Source: JAEKNW01 sp963677815
GTDB lineage: Bacteria; Cloacimonadota; Cloacimonadia; Cloacimonadales; JAFGVF01
Direction of reading: 5' to 3'
Length of the DNA: 64,000 nucleotides
Assembly (NCBI GenBank): GCA_963677815.1
Contig: OY782499.1
Location: forward strand, 2,418,001 to 2,482,000
Each line of letters opens with the position of its first letter. Within the stretch, counting starts at the first letter, position 1. Shown one piece after another: positions 51,406 to 60,810 of this stretch. Under the pieces are notes generated by a model that searched no databases, had not been told where the DNA came from, and was given only the letters and a program-made list of their open reading frames with translations. Both the position numbers and the translations under genes were made by a program.

Positions 51406-52329
51406 CTATTTACCCCCTTTCTTCTTAGGTTTTAAATAGAATTCTATAATTGGCATAAATGTGTTAGCTAATAAAATAGCAAACATAAAACCCTCATTAA
51501 AAAGCGAATATTTACGGATAAAGACGGTTAAGAAACCAATCATTATTCCATAAATCCATAAGCCATTCTTAGTTTTAGCTTGAGAAACTGGGTCAGTGAC
51601 CATATAAGCAATACCAAACATAGCTCCACCTGAAAGAACATAATATAGGGCATCATTAAAACCATAAAAAATTATATTGAAGATATAAAGAGATACTAAT
51701 GTAGCTAACATTGCTTGCCACTTAGCTGTCTTAGTCATAATCAGATAAATAGCTCCAATCAAAATTAGCAAAGCTGATGTTTCACCAATTGAACCAGGTA
51801 TAATACCAAACAAGGCATCAATGAAAGAATAATCTGTAGTTTGCCCTAGTTTGGAAGATGAAAGGATTGTTGCCGATGTTCGCATATCCATAAGATTCAT
51901 ATATTTAGTAAAACCACCTGGCAGTGAAGTAAAAGGTTGAATCCAATCAATGGTCATCTGTTGTGGGAATGAAACATAAATAAAGGTCCTTCCAACTATA
52001 GCAGGATTGAATACATTCATTCCAAAACCACCAAATACCATTTTACCAAAAGCAACTGCTATGACTGCTCCAACTCCTGCTATCCAAAGAGGTATGGTAG
52101 GTGGAAGAGTCATTGCTAATAGGGTTCCAGTAACAAAAACAGCCATTGAAACTTTGCCATTTGGTTTTTTACGTGCGAATAAGTACTCAGTCAGAAAAGC
52201 AATTGCGTTAGTAAATAAAATCACTACTAAAGATCGCCAGCCAAATAAGAAAATTGAAAATATGATGGATGGTATTAAGGCGTATAATACCTTGTTCATC
52301 ATTGCTTGCTTTAATATGATGTTCTTCAT
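51406..52329 (-). CDS. nqrB: Nqr subunit B (covalent FMN), short form
   Basis: A 307-residue membrane protein of the NqrB/RnfD family with about ten spans (GKMVFGGFGMNVFNPAIVGR; PGSIGETSALLILIGAIYLI). The threonine for covalent FMN is probably Thr154 in MRTSATILS, with Ala in place of Gly in the usual S/T-G-A-T. The protein lacks the roughly 100-residue N-terminal extension of Vibrio NqrB and is closer in size to RnfD. No nqrA lies upstream; a repeat cluster occupies that place. Confidence 0.92.
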   Translation of the reverse strand: MKNIILKQAMMNKVLYALIPSIIFSIFLFGWRSLVVILFTNAIAFLTEYLFARKKPNGKVSMAVFVTGTLLAMTLPPTIPLWIAGVGAVIAVAFGKMVFGGFGMNVFNPAIVGRTFIYVSFPQQMTIDWIQPFTSLPGGFTKYMNLMDMRTSATILSSSKLGQTTDYSFIDALFGIIPGSIGETSALLILIGAIYLIMTKTAKWQAMLATLVSLYIFNIIFYGFNDALYYVLSGGAMFGIAYMVTDPVSQAKTKNGLWIYGIMIGFLTVFIRKYSLFNEGFMFAILLANTFMPIIEFYLKPKKKGGK

Positions 52330-52761
52330 AAGCCCCTTTCTTCTTTATTTAATATTAATTATTTATTTTATTATAAGTGCTTTTTAGTCTATTACAAGAT
52401 AAAATGTGAAAAAGATTAGAATTAGTCAATGAATATTTTGTATTTAATCCCTTTCAGCTCAATAACTGGGAAAGCGGATGACCACATCCGCATCTTTTTC
52501 ATAAATCCCCTTTCAGCTCAATAACTGGGAAAGCGGATGTCCACATCCGCATCTTTTTCATAAATCCCCTTTCAGCTCCTTGGAGCGAGAAAAGTAGTTC
52601 GGGCAGGATGCCCGAGTTCCCAGTTAGAGGGTTGGTCGAGAAGACCGGGGAGAGTATTTTAACACTTAGTTCGGGCAGGATGACCGAGTTCCCAGTTAGA
52701 GGGGTGGTCGAGTAGACCGGGGAGAAGAAATCCTCCCCAGTCAAGTCAAGTAAACTATAAT
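52330..52761. repeat. 432-base hairpin-repeat cluster upstream of nqrB, no gene
   Basis: Two tandem copies (period about 58) of TTTCAGCTCAATAACTGGGA with hairpin GCGGATG..CCACATCCGC, then two copies (period about 71) of AGTTCGGGCAGGATGCCCGA with a CCCAGTTAGAGG and a GACCGGGGAGA segment. They are in opposite orientation to the cluster at 47.7 kb. Open frames through here are only repeat translation. Confidence 0.8.
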
Positions 52762-55700
52762 CTATTGTCTAACAATTATTTTATCACGATAAGTCTGAAT
52801 ATTCGAGACTTCACCCGCATTCATATCAAGAACTAATTGGTCATCAAGCTCTATCTTCTGTAAGAAGTCATCCGCTCGATTATTCCAATTTGATACTTCT
52901 GCCATAGAGATTGGGATTAATCCAGCTTCTGCAAAAGTGTTAATCAATAAATCTTGCAAAACACTTCCTTTAGCATTACTGAAGACTTTGACTCTCATAT
53001 CATCAGCTAAGGCAAGTCCATCTATTTCTAGATAGGATGCTTTAGGGATAAAGACATCAATATCAAGATTCTTATCAAAACTATCTGAAATCAAAATTGT
53101 ATATTTACTATTCTGATAATTATCTGGTAAATCACCATAATATAAATCTGTTGGAACATCAGCATAAGAATCTTGGAAATCAAAGAAGGCTAAAGAACGA
53201 TAATTATTCCATTTAGATGTAGGATAAATATAAGAGCCCTTATTGAAATCAGGTTGAACTGCTGCAAAACTATGAACTAGCATTCTTGTTTCAGCATCAA
53301 GGTTAACAATATCATAAATCAGAATAGATTTTTCTTTATCTATTTCTTCTATATCCTTTATATTCTTATATTTATAATCAGCAAACTTAACAAAATTATC
53401 TTGTGGATAATCAACTAAAATTATCTTCTTGCCTTTACGTTGTTCTAATCTAATTAACGTTCTCAGTGTTTGAGAAATCTGACCAATTATTATATAGTTT
53501 TCAGCTTGTGCAAATCTCTCTTTATCAACAATAGTATAGCTTTTCTTAAGAATTTTACTATGTAGCTTATCCAGTTTCTGAAGCCAACTAAGAGCTTGCT
53601 TATTATGCTTAGCAATTTCCTGGCCTAAGAGCATCTCTTCCAAGGTAAGATTTGGAGATAAAATAGTATTAAAACCAGCAGCTAGTTTATCTTTGAGTAA
53701 GGCTTGTAAATCAACATAAGAAATTTCCTGCCAAGAGCCATTACTCTTAATCATAGCTTGCTGTGGTTTTCCATCAAGCTTTTGCCAGCCGAAGCGACCT
53801 TTATAACAGAGATTTCTACCATTGAATGAACTTGCTAAATCATACTTCATTGGTAAAAACTCTTCAGGAGTTTCTGCAGGAGTAGAGATAGAAGTTACTT
53901 TATCAGAATGAATATCTACAAGAATATCACAGCCTGTTCCACACATACCACAAGACTGAATAACTTTCTTATTCTCTAAAGGATTTTGCTTATAATTGAT
54001 ATTTTTCGGTAGTAAAGCACCTGTTGGACATACAGCAATACATTTACCACAAGATTCACAGCTTGTGTTATTTAAGCTTTCACCAAATTCAGGAGCTACT
54101 AGAGTTTTGAAACCACGATATATATAACCAAGAACACCTGCTCCTTGAATTTCAGCACAAGTTCTTACACATCTTCCACAATTAACACACTTATTAGCAT
54201 CTCGTAAGATAAATTCATGACTATCATCAATAGGATGTTCATTTTTACTTCCTATGAAGATATCTTGACTTACATCATACTCAGAGGCATACTTGCGTAA
54301 AGCACATGTTTCATTTACCTGACAACCACACTCTAGACAACGTTTAGCTTCAGCTATAGCTTGTTCTTCACTAAAGCCTGTCTCTACTTCAGCAAAAGAA
54401 GATTGAGCTTTAGAAATAGGGATTTCAGGCATCTTAGCCCTTGGGATTTCGTCTATATCGGCATAAAGCTCTTTTCTAATATTCTCAACTTTATGAGCTT
54501 TAACTGAATTAAATATATATTTAGATGATTGTATATTCTCACCTTTCAAGAATTTATCAATACTTTCACTAGCTATTTTACCATCTGCAATTGCTTCTAC
54601 TGCTGTTGCAGGACCTCTTCTTACATCTCCACCGGCAAAAACATTTCCTAAACCTGTGTACATTGTTTTTTCAGCTGAATCAAGAGTATTCCAACGTGTA
54701 AATGGTAGTTCTTTACCATCAATGAAATTATCCTGACCTAGCATAAAATCAAGTTGTGGTTTCTGAGATATAGCTGCTATAACAGAATCAAATTCTATTG
54801 TTTCAAACTCGCCAGTTGCTTGAGGTGACCTTCTGCCTGAAGCATCAGGCTGACCTAAAATCATTTTCTCTAGTTTAATAGACTTAAGTTTGCCATTTTC
54901 ACCAAAATATTCTACAGGGTTAGTAAGGAGTTTAAATTCAACACCCTCTTTCTCTGCTGCTTCAATTTCAAAAGCTTCTGCAGGCATTTGTTCCTTAGCC
55001 CTACGGTAAACAATAGTAGCTTGTGCTCCCAGTCTAGTAGCAGTTCTTACACAATCAATAGCAGTATTTCCACCACCAATTACAGCTACTTTCTTGCCTA
55101 ATTCAGGTGGATTATCTAAAGCACATTCTTTAAGAAAATCAACTCCTAGATAACATCCTTTTAAGTTAGAACCTGCTACAGGCATGGCAACTGCTTCTGA
55201 AGCTCCATTAGCCACATAAACAGCGTCATATTCTTCTCTAATTTGTTGGAAAGTAATGTCTTTACCAACTTGCACATTACATTCTATTTCCATACCATTA
55301 GTACACATAATTTCTATCTCTGTGTCTAAAATTTCTTTTGGAAGTCTATATTCTGGAATACCATAACGTAACCAACCACCAGCTTTAGGCATTGCTTCAA
55401 AGACCTTTACTTGATAGCCCTTTGTTGATAGATAATACCCACATGATAAGCCAGAAGGTCCGCCACCAATAATTGCTATCTTCTTATCTTTATTTTCTTC
55501 TCTTTCAGGAACATAAGACCAATAATCTTGAGCATCATAATCTGCAGCAAATCTTTTTAATTGCCTAATTGCTATTGATTCGTCAATTACCTGCCTTCTG
55601 CATTCTTCTTCACAAAATGCTGGACATACTCTACCTATGGAAAGAGGCATTGGTAATTGTTCTTTAATTATTTTTACTGCTTCATGATATTGTTTATTAG

Positions 55701-56058
55701 CTATTAGTGATACATAGGATTGAACATCTATCTTAGCTGGACATGCAGTTTTACATGGTGCTTCACAGTCAGCATAGTGGTCTGAAACTAATAATTCTAA
55801 AGCCATTTTACGAGCTTGTTTAACTTCTTTAGTTTCTGTTTCAATTTCCATTCCTTCTGTAATAGTGGTTCCACAAGAGGTAACAAAACCCCTTCTTCCC
55901 TTTACTTTTACAGCACATACCCAGCAAGAACCATAAGGTTTAAGTTCTTCATCATGACATAAAGTTGGTATTTGATAACCCTCTTTTCTTGCGACATCTA
56001 GTATTGTTGAACCCTCTTGGGCTAAGACTTCTTTATTATTTAAGATAATTTTTATCAT
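52762..56058 (-). CDS. large iron-sulfur flavoprotein: 2Fe-2S + GltD-like + 4Fe-4S + NuoG/FDH-like domains
   Basis: A 1098-residue multidomain protein. Residues 1-75 are a 2Fe-2S ferredoxin (Cys34, 45, 48, 62). About 90-570 match GltD/NfnB-type flavoproteins (CPAKIDVQSY, IAIIGGGPSGLSCGYYLS, VAVIGGGNTAIDCV). About 580-680 carry several Cys motifs including CVNCGRCVRTC and CESCGKCIAVCP. From about 700 a CGMCGTGCDILVD begins a shortened NuoG/formate-dehydrogenase-like domain without clear molybdopterin ligands. Next to NuoF- and NuoE-type subunits it would form an NAD(P)H-ferredoxin type electron-confurcating or bifurcating complex (Bfu/Hyd-like). There is no hydrogenase domain. Confidence 0.85.
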   Translation of the reverse strand: MIKIILNNKEVLAQEGSTILDVARKEGYQIPTLCHDEELKPYGSCWVCAVKVKGRRGFVTSCGTTITEGMEIETETKEVKQARKMALELLVSDHYADCEAPCKTACPAKIDVQSYVSLIANKQYHEAVKIIKEQLPMPLSIGRVCPAFCEEECRRQVIDESIAIRQLKRFAADYDAQDYWSYVPEREENKDKKIAIIGGGPSGLSCGYYLSTKGYQVKVFEAMPKAGGWLRYGIPEYRLPKEILDTEIEIMCTNGMEIECNVQVGKDITFQQIREEYDAVYVANGASEAVAMPVAGSNLKGCYLGVDFLKECALDNPPELGKKVAVIGGGNTAIDCVRTATRLGAQATIVYRRAKEQMPAEAFEIEAAEKEGVEFKLLTNPVEYFGENGKLKSIKLEKMILGQPDASGRRSPQATGEFETIEFDSVIAAISQKPQLDFMLGQDNFIDGKELPFTRWNTLDSAEKTMYTGLGNVFAGGDVRRGPATAVEAIADGKIASESIDKFLKGENIQSSKYIFNSVKAHKVENIRKELYADIDEIPRAKMPEIPISKAQSSFAEVETGFSEEQAIAEAKRCLECGCQVNETCALRKYASEYDVSQDIFIGSKNEHPIDDSHEFILRDANKCVNCGRCVRTCAEIQGAGVLGYIYRGFKTLVAPEFGESLNNTSCESCGKCIAVCPTGALLPKNINYKQNPLENKKVIQSCGMCGTGCDILVDIHSDKVTSISTPAETPEEFLPMKYDLASSFNGRNLCYKGRFGWQKLDGKPQQAMIKSNGSWQEISYVDLQALLKDKLAAGFNTILSPNLTLEEMLLGQEIAKHNKQALSWLQKLDKLHSKILKKSYTIVDKERFAQAENYIIIGQISQTLRTLIRLEQRKGKKIILVDYPQDNFVKFADYKYKNIKDIEEIDKEKSILIYDIVNLDAETRMLVHSFAAVQPDFNKGSYIYPTSKWNNYRSLAFFDFQDSYADVPTDLYYGDLPDNYQNSKYTILISDSFDKNLDIDVFIPKASYLEIDGLALADDMRVKVFSNAKGSVLQDLLINTFAEAGLIPISMAEVSNWNNRADDFLQKIELDDQLVLDMNAGEVSNIQTYRDKIIVRQ

Positions 56059-56066
56059 TATTCCTC

Positions 56067-57836
56067 CTATCTAATCTCTATAGCTGAAAACTTACAAGCT
56101 TTATAGCATGAACCACACTTTATACAGCTATCTTGATCAATTAGATGAGGTTTCTTTACCTCGCCACTAATACAGTTTACCGGACACACTCTAGCACAGG
56201 CAGTACAGCCAATACATTTATCTTCAATGATATGATAAGATAAGAGGTCTGTACACACATGAGCAGGACATACTTTATCAATGATATGTGCTTGATATTC
56301 ATCCTTGAAGTACTTTAAAGTTGTCAGAACAGGATTTGGAGCAGTTTGACCTAAACCACATAGAGAGGTAGTGATGATTTTTTCTGAAAGCTCTTCTAAA
56401 GTTTGAATATCTTGCTCTTGGCCTTTACCAGATGTTATCTTCTCTAAGATTTCTAACATTCTTTTTGTTCCTATACGACAGAATGTACATTTCCCACAAG
56501 ATTCATTTTGCGTAAAATTCAAGAAAAACTTAGCAACATCAACCATACAAGTTTCATAATCCATTACAACCATTCCACCTGAACCCATAATAGCACCAGT
56601 TTTACTAATAGAATCATAATCAACAATAGTGTCCAAGAGGGAAGCTGGAACACAGCCACCTGATGGTCCACCTAACTGAACAGCTTTGAAAGGTGAATCT
56701 GTCTTCATCCCACCACCGACCTTATAGATAACATCATGGAGGCTTATTCCCATTGGGACTTCTATTAGACCAGAGTTCTTTATTTTTCCTGCAAGAGCAA
56801 ACACTTTAGTACCCTTAGATTTTTCTGTTCCTAACTTAGCAAACTCATCAGCTCCATTAAGAATAATCCAAGTAATATTTGCCCATGTTTCAACATTATT
56901 GATGTTGGTAGGATATTGCCATAAGCCTGATTCTGCTGGGAAAGGAGGTCTAAGATTTGGCATTCCTCTCTTTCCTTCTACAGAAGCCATGAGAGCTGTT
57001 TCTTCTCCACAGACAAAAGCTCCAGCTCCTTCTTTTATATGCAGATCAAAATTAAAGCCACTAGCTAGAATATTATTACCGAGAAAGCCCTTCTCTTTAG
57101 CCTGTTTAATTGCAATGTTTAAATGTTTAATTGCTAGAGGATATTCAGCTCTGACATAGAGATAACCTTCATCAGCACCGATAGCATAAGCTCCAATAAT
57201 CATTCCTTCAATAATAGCATGAGGATCACCTTCTAATACTGAACGATCCATAAAGGCACCAGGGTCACCTTCATCAGCATTACAAATAACATATTTCTTA
57301 TCGCTTTTGTTATCGTAAGCAAACTTCCATTTAAGTCCTGTTGGGAAGCCTGCGCCTCCTCTACCTCTTAAACCAGACTTAGTAATCTCATCTATAATAT
57401 CTTTACCAGTCATACTTAATGCTTTCTTGAGGGCAGAGTAACCATCTCTTTGGATATATTCATCAATTATCACAGGGTCTATAATCCCGCAATTACGCAT
57501 TACAATACGAGTTTGAGATTCTAACAGATAGTTTTCTTCAGCATCTATCTTATTAGAATAAACTAATTTATCATGAGCTATTTCTTTCTTTTTCAAGACT
57601 TCAAATATAGATTTTAAATCTTGAGGAAGTAAGTTTCCATAGACTGAATCACTTCCGTCATCAGTGATTACTTCAATAAGAGGTTCTGCATGACACATAC
57701 CATTACAAGCTGTATGTTTAAGTTCAAAGTTGTAGTCACCATTTGAAAGCAAGTTTTTTGCTTCATCATAAATACCTTGAGCTCCTGCAGCTAAACCACA
57801 AGAAGCCATTCCAACTTTAATTTGAATATTAGCCAT
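56067..57836 (-). CDS. NuoF/HydB-type NADH-binding subunit
   Basis: A 589-residue protein. The N-terminal 100 residues are a thioredoxin-like 2Fe-2S domain (Cys13; HTACNGMCHAEPLIEV). The middle is NuoF: NADH/FMN-binding GRGGAGFPTGLKWKFAY and NADEGDPGAFMDRS, then the cluster ligands ESCGKCTFCRIGTKRM. The C-terminus has two 4Fe-4S motifs (CIGCTACARVCP and CIKCGSCYKAC). This is the form in multimeric hydrogenases and Bfu-type enzymes, not in complex I. The gene overlaps the NuoE gene by eight bases. Confidence 0.93.
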   Translation of the reverse strand: MANIQIKVGMASCGLAAGAQGIYDEAKNLLSNGDYNFELKHTACNGMCHAEPLIEVITDDGSDSVYGNLLPQDLKSIFEVLKKKEIAHDKLVYSNKIDAEENYLLESQTRIVMRNCGIIDPVIIDEYIQRDGYSALKKALSMTGKDIIDEITKSGLRGRGGAGFPTGLKWKFAYDNKSDKKYVICNADEGDPGAFMDRSVLEGDPHAIIEGMIIGAYAIGADEGYLYVRAEYPLAIKHLNIAIKQAKEKGFLGNNILASGFNFDLHIKEGAGAFVCGEETALMASVEGKRGMPNLRPPFPAESGLWQYPTNINNVETWANITWIILNGADEFAKLGTEKSKGTKVFALAGKIKNSGLIEVPMGISLHDVIYKVGGGMKTDSPFKAVQLGGPSGGCVPASLLDTIVDYDSISKTGAIMGSGGMVVMDYETCMVDVAKFFLNFTQNESCGKCTFCRIGTKRMLEILEKITSGKGQEQDIQTLEELSEKIITTSLCGLGQTAPNPVLTTLKYFKDEYQAHIIDKVCPAHVCTDLLSYHIIEDKCIGCTACARVCPVNCISGEVKKPHLIDQDSCIKCGSCYKACKFSAIEIR

Positions 57837-58299
57837 TAATCACCTCTTTCTTAAAATTCTCGATAATTTCTGGAATCTTTGCCGAAGTTAATTTCCCATA
57901 AGTTTTATCTTCAATCATAATCACAGGAGCTAAAGAGCAACATCCTAAACATGCTACTTCTAAGATAGTGAATAAATTATCAGCTGTAGTATCTTCATCG
58001 CCCTTTAAGTCTAAAGTTTCTCTAAGAGCTTGAAGAATTGTTTTTGCTCCAGAAACATGACAAGCGGTACCTTTACAGATTCTAATTGTATATTTACCTT
58101 GAGCTTTTAAACGAAACATTGAATAAAATGTAGCTACTCCGTAAATTTCAGCAACTGCAATATTTGTTAATTTTGAGACTTCTTTAATTGTTTCTTTGGA
58201 AAGAAAACCTTCTTCCCTTTGAATATCCTGTAAAATAGGGATTAAACTACCCTTTTTATTATCATATTTAGTGATAATATCTTTAATTTTAGCAGACAT
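57829..58299 (-). CDS. NuoE/HydC-type 2Fe-2S subunit
   Basis: A 156-residue protein with the thioredoxin-like 2Fe-2S ligands CKGTAC and CLGCC and the sequence YGVATFYSMFRLKAQGKYTI. It is the electron-transfer partner of the NuoF-type subunit. It is preceded by the regulator gene by 12 bases. Confidence 0.95.
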   Translation of the reverse strand: MSAKIKDIITKYDNKKGSLIPILQDIQREEGFLSKETIKEVSKLTNIAVAEIYGVATFYSMFRLKAQGKYTIRICKGTACHVSGAKTILQALRETLDLKGDEDTTADNLFTILEVACLGCCSLAPVIMIEDKTYGKLTSAKIPEIIENFKKEVING

Positions 58300-58311
58300 T
58301 TATCAGTTCCT

Positions 58312-58746
58312 CTATAATTTCTTTTTAAATTTTTCAATTAATTCCTTTGCTTCTGGGTTTCTTTCAATAAATTCAACAAAAGCAAACATTCTATTAAAAG
58401 TTTCAATACTAATATCATGCTCAACTAAGCAAGCATCAGCATCTGCTTGAGCATGTTCAATTCCAAGGATTTCATTAAAAAAACGGGTAAGAGTCAAGTG
58501 TCTTCTGTAAATCTTACCTGCTAATTCTCTACCCTTATCAGTTAAAATAATATCTTTATATTTTTCGTAGATTATCAATTCTTCTTCTGCTAATTTACGG
58601 AGGGCTGAAACAACAGAAGGTTTCTTAACTCCCAGTTTAATAGCTAAGTCAGTTACTCTAATTTTCTCATTTGAAAGACCTAACAATAATATTCTCTCTA
58701 AATAATCTTCTAAGCTCTTTCCAAGGTTGATAAATTCACTGCTCAT
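58312..58746 (-). CDS. DtxR/MntR-type metal-dependent regulator
   Basis: A 144-residue regulator with the DtxR winged helix (VTDLAIKLGVKKPSVVSALR) and metal/dimer domain (GREIAGKIYRRHLTLTRFFN-like, CLVEHDISIETFNRM). Metal ligands such as Cys/Glu/His in the ACLVEHD region are present. The SH3-like C-terminal domain is absent, as in MntR. It is the first gene of the NuoEF operon, so it probably senses iron or manganese to control it. Confidence 0.88.
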   Translation of the reverse strand: MSSEFINLGKSLEDYLERILLLGLSNEKIRVTDLAIKLGVKKPSVVSALRKLAEEELIIYEKYKDIILTDKGRELAGKIYRRHLTLTRFFNEILGIEHAQADADACLVEHDISIETFNRMFAFVEFIERNPEAKELIEKFKKKL

Positions 58747-58795
58747 CTTCCATCCTTCATGATTTTCAAATCGTATTCAAAGTTTATAAATAAAA

Positions 58796-58824
58796 TATGA
58801 CAGAATATCATCTACTCTGTCATA
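58796..58824 (-). terminator. terminator after the HEAT-like protein gene
   Basis: A 9-base stem TATGACAGA / TCTGTCATA with an 11-base loop, followed on the minus strand by TTTTATTTATA. It lies between the gene at 58852 and the regulator start at 58746. Confidence 0.7.
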
Positions 58825-58851
58825 TCTTACTTTCCATAATTGATTTACTTC

Positions 58852-59676
58852 CTACTTTATCTTGAGAATTTGGGCTAGTTTGCCACCCATAACTGAGACA
58901 TTTTGGTTAGAATCTTTTTTCCATTCTTTAACAGTTCTTGTAGTTACTTTAACAAATTCAGCTGATTTGTCTCGATTGCTTTGCTGAGTAATGATATTAG
59001 CCAACTTCTTCATAGATACCCATATAGTCTTAATTCTTTTTTCATCTGCATCATGAAGCCATTCTTTAACTACTGGATAGCATTTATTTGGTTTTGAACG
59101 CCCAACTTGTGTAAGAATATGAGTAATTTTCTTTTGAACTTCTAGAGATTCATCATCAATCATATTTCCAATAAATGACATAATGAACTTTGGATCACTT
59201 GAAGCTATATTTTCCATACCATGTAGAGATAATGATCTTTTAACCTCATCACTATCTTTTTGCCATTGTGGCATATACTTTTTCATTGTTTTGGGATGTT
59301 TTTTCCACATATTAAGTGCTATTGTTTCAGCTTCCCAAGGAACTTTATTATAATATTTGTCTAATACTAAAATCACATCTTCTGCATTAGTTGTATTTTT
59401 ATAGTAGAAATAGAAAAGTGCAGTTGCCCTAATCCCGTAAATCTTATGCTTGAGCATTTTATGACAAATTTCATCCATATATTCTAAATCTTCACAATCT
59501 GCTAAAAGTTTACCCAACTCTTCTCTGACAAAGTAGTTTGCGGTGTTTGCGATTAGATTGATTCTTCTTGTTACAGAGGTTGCTTTTTTCAGTTTGACTT
59601 GCTCAAAAATTTCCTCTACTTTTAGTCGTAATTCCTTCATATCTTCTGGTGTTAAACGACCTACTTGTCTAAACAT
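58852..59676 (-). CDS. HEAT-like helical repeat protein (AlkD-type)
   Basis: A 274-residue, almost entirely helical protein with HEAT-like repeats (GIRATALFYFYYKN; VKRSLSLHGMENIASSDPKF; WLHDADEKRIKTIWVSMKKL). The layout resembles the AlkD DNA alkylation-repair family. Tryptophan and aromatic residues typical of AlkD base binding are partly present (VPWEAETIALNMWKKHP). Repair activity is plausible but unproven. Confidence 0.75.
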   Translation of the reverse strand: MFRQVGRLTPEDMKELRLKVEEIFEQVKLKKATSVTRRINLIANTANYFVREELGKLLADCEDLEYMDEICHKMLKHKIYGIRATALFYFYYKNTTNAEDVILVLDKYYNKVPWEAETIALNMWKKHPKTMKKYMPQWQKDSDEVKRSLSLHGMENIASSDPKFIMSFIGNMIDDESLEVQKKITHILTQVGRSKPNKCYPVVKEWLHDADEKRIKTIWVSMKKLANIITQQSNRDKSAEFVKVTTRTVKEWKKDSNQNVSVMGGKLAQILKIK

Positions 59677-59948
59677 ATATTTTCTCCTGTAGAAATTTAC
59701 ATCAATTATTAGATTCGATACAAATTATTGTTATTTCTTTTATTGGTATTTTTGATTAGTTAGCTTATACTAAAAGTAGTTATAAGTTCTCCTATCTATA
59801 TTTAGTTATACATCTAACATAACCGACTATTTATATTGAATAATTTTGTGTCAAGTATTTTATTAACAGAATAGCTTATTGAAAAAGCATTTAGCTAATA
59901 GTCTATTATTTATCTCATATTTACTGAAGTATAATTACATTTAAATAA

Positions 59949-60806
59949 TTAGTCTAAGTTCAACATGTAGTATGCCTTAGCTCTAAAATCTTTTATAGCA
60001 GTTTTATTAACTACCTTGCTTGCATATTTATCAGCTATTTTTATTACTTCTTCATATTCATTTAGCTTGTATAATGCTTCTAAATAAAGTAAGATAGAAG
60101 TACTAGGGAAATACCCCTTACTTTCCAATTCTTGATAGCATTCTACAGCCTTTCTATATTGTTTTATATTGCTATATGAATTTGCTAACTTATCTAAATA
60201 TATTGTTCTATCAATTGAACTATCATCTATTCTAGATAAATGATAGGCAGATTCAAGATAATTCTTCTTTGAGAAAGCTAACAAACCTACAACATAATGA
60301 TAATAGTCATCTTCTCCATACTTATCTTTATAATCATTTATATCTGAAGAAGAATCTGTTAATAGCTCTGTGTAGAGGAGAATATCTATAACTAATCTGC
60401 TAGCTGATTTTCCCATTTTTTCATTTTTCACTAGTTTCCTTGCTTCGGCAAGAGCCTTATTAGTCTCAAATTTCCTAAGATAACAAATAGCAGTGTTATA
60501 GCTTGCTTCTGGATATAGTTCAGCAACATCACCAAAGTTCTTAATCGCTAAAGTGTAGTCTTTTAACCTCATATAAGATAAGGCAAGAAGAAAACTATGA
60601 TTACTTTCTAATTGTTGAATCTTCTTAGCTCTCTCTAGATATCTTACAGCCTCAGTGTCCTTCTCTTCTTTAGCTAAATAAGAACCCAAAACTGTTAAAT
60701 ATTCATAGTTGTAAGGTTGTTCAGCTATTTGCTTTTTTAATAGATGAACTGCTTTAATTGGATTCTTTTTCAATAAATGTTCAAATCTTAGGAGTATTTC
60801 ATTCAT
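59949..60806 (-). CDS. TPR repeat protein
   Basis: A 285-residue protein built of tetratricopeptide repeats (LTVLGSYLAKEEKDTEAVRY, FLLALSYMRLKDYTLAIKNF, LANSYSNIKQYRKAVECYQE). It has no signal peptide. It follows the prepilin peptidase by four bases and may be part of a secretion or pilus-related unit. Confidence 0.85.
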   Translation of the reverse strand: MNEILLRFEHLLKKNPIKAVHLLKKQIAEQPYNYEYLTVLGSYLAKEEKDTEAVRYLERAKKIQQLESNHSFLLALSYMRLKDYTLAIKNFGDVAELYPEASYNTAICYLRKFETNKALAEARKLVKNEKMGKSASRLVIDILLYTELLTDSSSDINDYKDKYGEDDYYHYVVGLLAFSKKNYLESAYHLSRIDDSSIDRTIYLDKLANSYSNIKQYRKAVECYQELESKGYFPSTSILLYLEALYKLNEYEEVIKIADKYASKVVNKTAIKDFRAKAYYMLNLD

Positions 60807-60810
60807 ATTT

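Noticed and set aside
52499..52744. 81-codon open frame upstream of nqrB
   Set aside because: It is the translation of tandem hairpin repeats (recurring PLTGNSxILPEL) with no ribosome binding site, so it is not a gene.
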